In this document: one piece after another, positions 22,627-27,147 of the stretch | Position numbering within the stretch: the stretch's first letter is position 1 | Layout: every line of letters starts with the position of its first letter | NCBI GenBank assembly: GCA_023416855.1 | Contig: JAEZGU010000168.1 | Location: 1 to 27,147 of the forward strand | Length of the DNA: 27,147 nucleotides | From: Bacillota bacterium | Lineage (GTDB): Bacteria; Bacillota; Clostridia; Tissierellales; Sedimentibacteraceae | Reading direction: 5' to 3' | The notes under the pieces: generated by a model | Seen by the model: the letters and a program-made list of their open reading frames with translations, nothing else | The model's database searches: none | Told to the model about the DNA's origin: nothing | Made by a program: the position numbers and the translations under genes

Positions 22627-24123
22627 ATGGAAAGAATCAGATGTGAATTACTAAAAAGTAAAATAATGAGTGCTGAAGAGGCCGCTAATTTGATTATGAA
22701 TAACAGCCTTGTGGGGACCTCAGGATTCACACCTGCAGGATATCCAAAAGCAGTACCTATAGCTTTGGCTGAAAGAGCAGATAAAGGTGATATAATACAA
22801 ATTGATTTATTTACAGGCGCTTCAGTTGGTCCGGAATTAGATGGACTTTTGTCGGAGAAAGGAATAATTCGAAGGAGATATCCATATCAAACAAATAATG
22901 AATTGAGAAAGTCAATAAATAATGGCAATGTTAAGTTCAATGATATGCATTTAAGTAATTCTGCTCAGTATTTAAAATATGGTTATTTAGGCGAATTAGA
23001 TTTTGCAATTATTGAAGCTGTTGCAATCACAGAGGAAGGTGGTATAGTTCCAAGTGCTTCTGTTGGTAATTCAAACATTATTGTTCAGTGCGCTAAAAAA
23101 GTAATTGTTGAAATTAATTTATCACAGCCTATTGACTTTGAAGGTATTCATGATATTTATACAATGGCATCACCACCATTTGTTGAGCATATTCCAATAA
23201 AAAATACAGCTGATAGAATAGGAACAAAATATATTCCTTGCGACCCTAAAAAAATTGTAGCCATTGTGATTACAGATATCGAGGATAAAACAAACCCTGT
23301 TGCACCAATAGATGAAGTATCTGAAAAAATGGCAGAAAATCTAATTTCGTTTTTAAAGTCTGAAGTAAAATTTGGCAGACTTCCAAAAAATTTATTACCT
23401 ATACAATCAGGGGTAGGAAGTGTTGCTAATGCGGTGTTAGGAGGATTACGTAATTCGGATTTTGACAATTTAGATTTTTATTCTGAAGTTTTTCAAGATT
23501 CAGCATTAGATTTATTAGATAGTGGTAAGCTTAGAATAGCTTCTGCAACCTCAATAACAATATCTCCTGAAAGAATTAAGGGTTTTTTAGATAATATAGC
23601 AAAATATAAAGATAAAATCATATTAAGACCGCAAGAAATCAGTAATAATCCTGAAGTTATAAGAAGATTAGGTGTTATATCCATAAATACGGCAATCGAG
23701 TTTGATATTTATGGAAATGTAAACTCTACTCATATTATGGGAGGTAAGATGATGAACGGAGTAGGTGGTTCCGGTGATTTTGCCAGAAATGCTTATCTAT
23801 CTATATTCACTACTCCTTCAACAGCACTTGGAGGTAATGTTTCGTCAATTGTGCCTTTTGTTTCCCATGTTGATCATACTGAGCATGACACAATGATTAT
23901 TGTAACTGAAAATGGTGTTGCTGATTTAAGGGGACTTTCTCCTAAAGAGAGAGCAGAGTCAATTATAGAAAATTGTGCACACAATGATTATAAAGAAATG
24001 CTAAGGGATTATTACAAGAGAGCTGTTGAGTTAACTAAGAAGGTTCATACACCTCATTTGTTAAATGAAGCACTTTCTTGGCATGAGAGATATTTACAGA
24101 CAGGAACTATGCAAATTAATTAA
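22627..24123 (+). CDS. Succinyl-CoA:acetate (or propionyl-CoA:succinate) CoA-transferase
   Basis: The 498-residue protein is a class I acetyl-CoA hydrolase/transferase of the Cat1/AarC/ScpC type. Diagnostic stretches are SGFTPAGYPKAVPIALAE near the start, PIQSGVGSVANAVLGGL, YSEVFQDSALDLLDSG with the likely catalytic Glu287, and the family hallmark EFDIYGNVNSTHIMGG then MMNGVGGSGDFARNA. It moves CoA between succinate, acetate and propionate through a glutamyl-CoA intermediate; the exact partner cannot be decided here. With the mutase and epimerase genes nearby, a role in succinate-propionate conversion is attractive. GACAAGGAG precedes the start. Confidence 0.88.
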   Translation: MERIRCELLKSKIMSAEEAANLIMNNSLVGTSGFTPAGYPKAVPIALAERADKGDIIQIDLFTGASVGPELDGLLSEKGIIRRRYPYQTNNELRKSINNGNVKFNDMHLSNSAQYLKYGYLGELDFAIIEAVAITEEGGIVPSASVGNSNIIVQCAKKVIVEINLSQPIDFEGIHDIYTMASPPFVEHIPIKNTADRIGTKYIPCDPKKIVAIVITDIEDKTNPVAPIDEVSEKMAENLISFLKSEVKFGRLPKNLLPIQSGVGSVANAVLGGLRNSDFDNLDFYSEVFQDSALDLLDSGKLRIASATSITISPERIKGFLDNIAKYKDKIILRPQEISNNPEVIRRLGVISINTAIEFDIYGNVNSTHIMGGKMMNGVGGSGDFARNAYLSIFTTPSTALGGNVSSIVPFVSHVDHTEHDTMIIVTENGVADLRGLSPKERAESIIENCAHNDYKEMLRDYYKRAVELTKKVHTPHLLNEALSWHERYLQTGTMQIN

Positions 24124-24147
24124 ATTAGAAGTTTTTGTACAAAATAA

Positions 24148-24178
24148 AATGTCATCCAAAGGATGACATTGTTTATTT
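24148..24178. terminator. Two-way terminator after the CoA-transferase gene
   Basis: AATGTCATCC and GGATGACATT form a 10-base perfect stem with a tight AAA loop, flanked by A-rich sequence on the left and GTTTATTTT on the right. It serves the two converging genes. Confidence 0.85.
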
Positions 24179-24189
24179 TAAACATTTAA

Positions 24190-24582
24190 TTACAGCAAAT
24201 TATAAATACCTAAAGTTTTTAAGTGGTCTAATTTTGAAGACATAATTTCATCTAAATCTAAGTTAAGGGCTGAGCACATAGATGCTAAGTAAAACATCAA
24301 CTCTCCCATTTCTTCTTCAATTTTCTCTCTGCATTTTGGACACAACTCACCTTCAACGTGAGTTTCTAAGTCAAGTTGGTTTTCTTCTAAGGTTTTGCTT
24401 TGAGAGAATAGTTGTTTCGTAGCATGTATTTCAATGCAACCGCAATGTGTAGCAGATTTAAAAACTGCTCTGTTGAGCATGGATGTTTGTTCGTCTAATT
24501 TTGTCACAACGTCTAAAATACTTTTATTTAATAACTGTAGATTAGCAGTCAGATTTTGAAATTCATTACAATCACACGACAT
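24190..24582 (-). CDS. Conserved Cys-rich protein with MazG-like C-terminus
   Basis: I recognise this 130-residue protein only as a conserved Clostridia type, often annotated as DUF1573 or MazG-like. It begins MSCDCNEFQNL, has a helical segment, then HCGC at 46-49 and CPKC at 81-84, which together could form a zinc site. The C-terminal half (EKIEEEMGELMFYLASMCSALNL, then HLKTLGIYNLL) resembles the helices of MazG-type nucleotide pyrophosphohydrolases, but the full catalytic Glu/Asp set is not evident. It has seven Cys in total. The gene has its own strong promoter and an AAGGAGTTGG ribosome binding site. The function is unknown. Confidence 0.65.
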   Translation of the reverse strand: MSCDCNEFQNLTANLQLLNKSILDVVTKLDEQTSMLNRAVFKSATHCGCIEIHATKQLFSQSKTLEENQLDLETHVEGELCPKCREKIEEEMGELMFYLASMCSALNLDLDEIMSSKLDHLKTLGIYNLL

Positions 24583-24613
24583 TTATTTTCCAACTCCTTT
24601 CTTGTATAATAAA

Positions 24614-24643
24614 ATTATACTTAAAGACAAGCTGCAATGTCAA
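24614..24643 (-). promoter_or_regulatory. Sigma-A promoter for the Cys-rich protein gene
   Basis: On the minus strand a perfect TTGACA-type -35 (plus-strand TGTCAA at 24638-24643) is followed after 18 bases by a perfect TATAAT (24614-24619). It lies about 32 bases upstream of the start codon. Confidence 0.75.
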
Positions 24644-24744
24644 ATATTTTATTACTACATTTTATAAACAAACTCTTTACTATTTAGCATAATTTTGGTT
24701 AAGAAGAATAAATATATAAAGAAGTTTAGTTTAGGGGGATGTTT

Positions 24745-25182
24745 ATGAAAAGAATTATAACCATAGTTGCAATTGTAGTATTTATAGCTGCACTTTTATT
24801 CTTTTTTACATACATTAGAGGAAAGGATGCAGAAAACGTGGGGTTTGAAAGTATTAATCCAGAAAACATGCCAAGACAAATATCAGAAGTATTGCCAAAT
24901 TACAGGATGAAAGAAAAAGCATTGGTTGCTAAGGTAAATGACGAAATCTATGTTGTAGTTACAAGAGGAGAAAAAAGCACTGCGGGATATGAAGTTAAAA
25001 TAGATAAATTAACATTAACTGAAGAAAATGGCGAAAATATATTAACAGTATATGCAGAATACACCGATCCTAAACCGGGAGATGTAACTGCACAAATATT
25101 GACATATCCTTTTGCTGTTGTTAGAACTGAATTGGAAGAATTACCTCAAAAGGTAATCTTAGAAAAAGAATATAGGAACTAA
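24745..25182 (+). CDS. Membrane-anchored PrcB-domain protein
   Basis: The 145-residue protein has an N-terminal membrane anchor (IITIVAIVVFIAALLFFFTY) and an extracytoplasmic domain. The C-terminal part, VVVTRGEKSTAGYEVKI, then ILTVYAEYTDPKPGDVTAQ and ILTYPFAVVRTE, matches the PrcB C-terminal domain, named after the treponemal protease-complex inhibitor. The role in Clostridia is not established. AGGGGG at 24733-24738 abuts the ATG at 24739 and is correctly spaced for the one at 24745, so I use the latter. It appears to be a single-gene unit. Confidence 0.7.
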   Translation: MKRIITIVAIVVFIAALLFFFTYIRGKDAENVGFESINPENMPRQISEVLPNYRMKEKALVAKVNDEIYVVVTRGEKSTAGYEVKIDKLTLTEENGENILTVYAEYTDPKPGDVTAQILTYPFAVVRTELEELPQKVILEKEYRN

Positions 25183-25283
25183 ACAATAAAAATTGTTTGA
25201 AATACGATTTATTTGCAATTGATAGGCTACTCCGGTATGACCAATTATAAAAAGTAAAATTTGAAATACATATAATTTAGTTT

Positions 25284-25344
25284 ATTCTTCGTGTTGCATA
25301 AAAAGGCAGATTTGTACTTGTAAGCAATATCGAAGAATTTTTTT
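25284..25344 (+). terminator. Strong orphan hairpin with T run
   Basis: ATTCTTCG at 25284-25291 pairs with CGAAGAAT at 25331-25338. An inner TTGC/GCAA pairing sits beyond a small internal loop, and seven T follow. It is over 100 bases from the PrcB-domain gene, so it is either a distant terminator of that gene or the end of a short independent RNA. Confidence 0.65.
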
Positions 25345-25495
25345 GTTTGAAAATACCCATTGATAATTCATGGCCAATCCACTGCTAATCTATAGTCCAT
25401 CAAATGAAATTATGGTTCTTTACAATATTTTTAGGTAAAGCCAAAAATAAACATTTCATTTTTAGCGAAAATAAAGTAAAATATTATAGTAATAG

Positions 25496-25523
25496 TTGAA
25501 ATTTTGTCAGATTATGTTATCAT
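25496..25523 (+). promoter_or_regulatory. Sigma-A promoter for ftsE-ftsX
   Basis: TTGAAA at 25496-25501 and TATCAT at 25518-25523 are 16 bases apart, with a TGT extension before the -10. The ftsE start codon is 25 bases downstream. Confidence 0.5.
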
Positions 25524-25547
25524 AGTAAGTGTAAGAGGTGAATTGCT

Positions 25548-26243
25548 TTGATTGAATTTAATAATGTATCTAAAATATATAAAAATGAATTTACAGCAGT
25601 TAAGAATATTAACTTAAAAATAGAAAAAGGCGAATTCTTATTTATAGTTGGGAAAAGCGGTGCTGGAAAGAGTACATTGATAAAGCTGTTATTGAGAGAA
25701 ATAAATCCCACTGAAGGAATTATTACATATAATAATCAAAATATCACAAAAATCAGAAAAAGAAATATAGCGGAATACCGAAGAAATATTGGATTTATTT
25801 TTCAAGACTATAGATTATTGCCTAAATTAACTGTTTATGAAAATATTGCTTTTGCAATGGAGATGATTTGCTGTAATGCCAAATCAATCAGAAGAGAAGT
25901 GCCTTTGGTGCTCAGTATGGTTGGTTTAAGTGATAAAGCAAAATATTATCCTGATGAGCTTTCCGGTGGAGAACAACAAAGAGTAGCCATAGCCAGAGCT
26001 GTGATTAATAAGCCTGAAACTATTATAGCGGACGAGCCAACAGGTAATTTAGACCAAGAAACATCTAAAGAAATAATGAAGATCCTCACTGAAATTAACA
26101 AAAGAGGCACAGCAGTTATAATGGCAACCCATGACAGAGAAATAGTAAATCGTTACCAAAAAAGAGTAGTCGAATTGAAACAGGGTGTCATTATTAGGGA
26201 CATGAAGCAGGGGGGATATAATAATGACAATCAAGAAGCTTAA
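25548..26243 (+). CDS. ftsE: Cell division ATP-binding protein FtsE
   Basis: The 231-residue ABC ATPase has the standard FtsE start (MIEFNNVSKIYKNEF), Walker A GKSGAGKST, the Q-loop FQDYRLLPKLTVYENIAFA typical of FtsE, the signature LSGGEQQR and Walker B ETIIADEPTGNLD. FtsE pairs with FtsX to control cell-wall hydrolases at division or during elongation and sporulation. The start is TTG, preceded by AAGAGGTG. The gene overlaps ftsX by 20 bases. Confidence 0.95.
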   Translation: MIEFNNVSKIYKNEFTAVKNINLKIEKGEFLFIVGKSGAGKSTLIKLLLREINPTEGIITYNNQNITKIRKRNIAEYRRNIGFIFQDYRLLPKLTVYENIAFAMEMICCNAKSIRREVPLVLSMVGLSDKAKYYPDELSGGEQQRVAIARAVINKPETIIADEPTGNLDQETSKEIMKILTEINKRGTAVIMATHDREIVNRYQKRVVELKQGVIIRDMKQGGYNNDNQEA

Positions 26244-27129
26244 TTATATTTTCAAACAAGCATTTAAAAGTATATGGCGTAACCGTATGATGGGACTTGC
26301 TTCCATCGGTTCTGTAACAGCAGTATTAATAATACTTGGTTTTGTTCTAATTATAGTGTTGAATGTAAATAGTATTGCATTAGCAACAAAGGAAACATTT
26401 GATGAAATAGCCGTATTCATTAAAGATGATGTAGACGAAGCTCAAATACAGGAGTTAGGTAAATCATTCAGAGAAATAGATGGCGTAATGGGAGTTGCTT
26501 ATCAAACAAAAGATTATGCCCTTGAAAAATTAAAGGAAGATTGGGGAAGAGATGCATATCTTTTAGAAGGATTAAGAAATAACCCTTTACCTAACACATA
26601 TATAGTTCAATTAACAGATGTTCAAAATTCTGATTATGTTATTAAACAAATTCAAACATTTGAGGGAGTTGAAAGCGTTCAGTATTATAAGGATGCAGTA
26701 AACAGTCTAATAAGAATAGCAGATTTTATAAAAAGAAGCGGAGCAGGAATTATAATAATATTACTTTTAATCAGTGTGTTTATAATTTCTAATACCATTA
26801 AAATTACTGTTCTAAACAGACAAAAAGAAATAGAGCTGATGCAGTATATAGGAGCAACAAATGGTTATGTAAGAGGACCGTTTATGATTGAAGGCATAAC
26901 GCTTGGATTGCTTGGGTCAGTTTTAGCAATTTTACTGATATTCTTTGGTTATAACTATTTGATTAATTATTTAGCAGGACGATATATTGCTTTATTTTCG
27001 GGAGTTTCTGGCTACTTAGTCGGGGTAGAAATGATCCTAAATGATTTAATAATTATTTTCTTAACTATAGGAATCGGCATAGGAATTTTGGGAAGCTTGA
27101 TTTCTTTGAAAAAATTCTTAAGTGTATAG
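26224..27129 (+). CDS. ftsX: Cell division permease-like protein FtsX
   Basis: The 301-residue protein has the FtsX layout. There is one N-terminal helix (about 22-45) after a basic start with SIWRNRMMGLASIGSV, an extracytoplasmic domain (about 48-165), and three C-terminal helices separated by NRQKEIELMQYIGATNGYVRGPF, the signature loop. FtsX passes the ATPase signal across the membrane to peptidoglycan hydrolases or their activators. The ribosome binding site GGGGGGA lies inside ftsE, and the 20-base overlap implies coupling. Confidence 0.95.
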   Translation: MTIKKLNYIFKQAFKSIWRNRMMGLASIGSVTAVLIILGFVLIIVLNVNSIALATKETFDEIAVFIKDDVDEAQIQELGKSFREIDGVMGVAYQTKDYALEKLKEDWGRDAYLLEGLRNNPLPNTYIVQLTDVQNSDYVIKQIQTFEGVESVQYYKDAVNSLIRIADFIKRSGAGIIIILLLISVFIISNTIKITVLNRQKEIELMQYIGATNGYVRGPFMIEGITLGLLGSVLAILLIFFGYNYLINYLAGRYIALFSGVSGYLVGVEMILNDLIIIFLTIGIGIGILGSLISLKKFLSV

Positions 27130-27138
27130 GGGTGGGTC

Positions 27139-27147
27139 ATGTTTAAA
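27139..27147 (+). CDS. Start of the next gene (three codons only)
   Basis: An ATG at 27139 follows GGGGTGGG with normal spacing, 10 bases after the ftsX stop codon, and reads MFK before the window ends. In many Clostridia an M23-type hydrolase or a carboxy-terminal protease gene follows ftsX, but nothing here identifies it. Confidence 0.4.

Larger units (their letters stand above)
25183..25547. other. Non-coding stretch of 365 bases ahead of ftsE
   Basis: No frame of useful length or with a ribosome binding site crosses this stretch on either strand. It holds a strong hairpin followed by seven T (25284-25344), a TATAAT at 25271-25276 just before that hairpin, a weak GGTTCTTTAC/GTAAAGCC pairing near 25415-25442 and the likely ftsE promoter at its end. 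I see no recognisable riboswitch or gene remnant. Confidence 0.6.

Noticed and set aside
23157..23468. Minus-strand open frame of 103 codons inside the CoA-transferase gene
   Set aside because: It is fully contained in a strongly conserved gene and lacks start signals.

Overview
The window is about 27 kb of AT-rich DNA with short intergenic gaps, strong AGGAGG-type ribosome binding sites and GTG/TTG starts as well as ATG. It carries sporulation genes (tlp, yabP, yabQ, spoIIE), an FtsH/TilS/Hpt cluster and a B12-dependent methylmalonyl-CoA mutase operon. This points to an anaerobic, spore-forming member of the Clostridia or Tissierellia that probably ferments amino acids or peptides. The genus cannot be fixed from the sequence alone; a Sedimentibacter-like organism would fit.

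Layout: (1) 1-2.9 kb: the end of a DUF4474 protein, a metallophosphoesterase, the spore protein gene tlp, a GC-rich hairpin element and a convergent EamA transporter. (2) 2.95-4.3 kb: a small YvrJ protein (47 aa) coupled to a sigma-70-family factor on the minus strand, divergent from a ComK-like regulator. (3) 4.4-11.2 kb: yabP-yabQ-divIC-spoIIE-tilS-hpt-ftsH, the same order as the Bacillus subtilis sporulation/division cluster but without yabR, yabS and yabT. (4) 11.4-12.6 kb: an M20D amidohydrolase behind a sigma-54 promoter. (5) 12.8-16.3 kb: methylmalonyl-CoA mutase as separate catalytic and B12 subunits, the MeaB chaperone GTPase and the epimerase. (6) 16.3-22.5 kb: a sigma-54 activator, divergent from a sigma-54-driven operon of M20 hydrolase, N-acyl-D-amino-acid deacylase and YfcC-type transporter. 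(7) 22.6-24.1 kb: a succinyl-CoA:acetate-type CoA-transferase. (8) 24.2-27.1 kb: a Cys-rich small protein, a PrcB-domain protein, a 365-base non-coding stretch with a strong hairpin, then ftsE-ftsX and the first codons of the next gene.

How it fits together: region 3 serves septation and spore formation. Regions 4 and 6 look like one sigma-54 regulon for uptake and deacylation of N-acylated amino acids or peptides; both have textbook -24/-12 elements and the activator lies between them. Regions 5 and 7 together supply the mutase, epimerase and CoA-transferase steps that interconvert succinate and propionate; the decarboxylase or carboxylase step is not in the window.

No tRNA, rRNA, CRISPR array, intact insertion sequence or prophage was seen. 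Most of the window is ordinary chromosomal backbone. The least ordinary parts are the sigma/YvrJ/ComK-like locus, the sigma-54 deacylase regulon, the short SpoIIE, the GC-rich hairpin element near 1.9 kb and the orphan hairpin near 25.3 kb.
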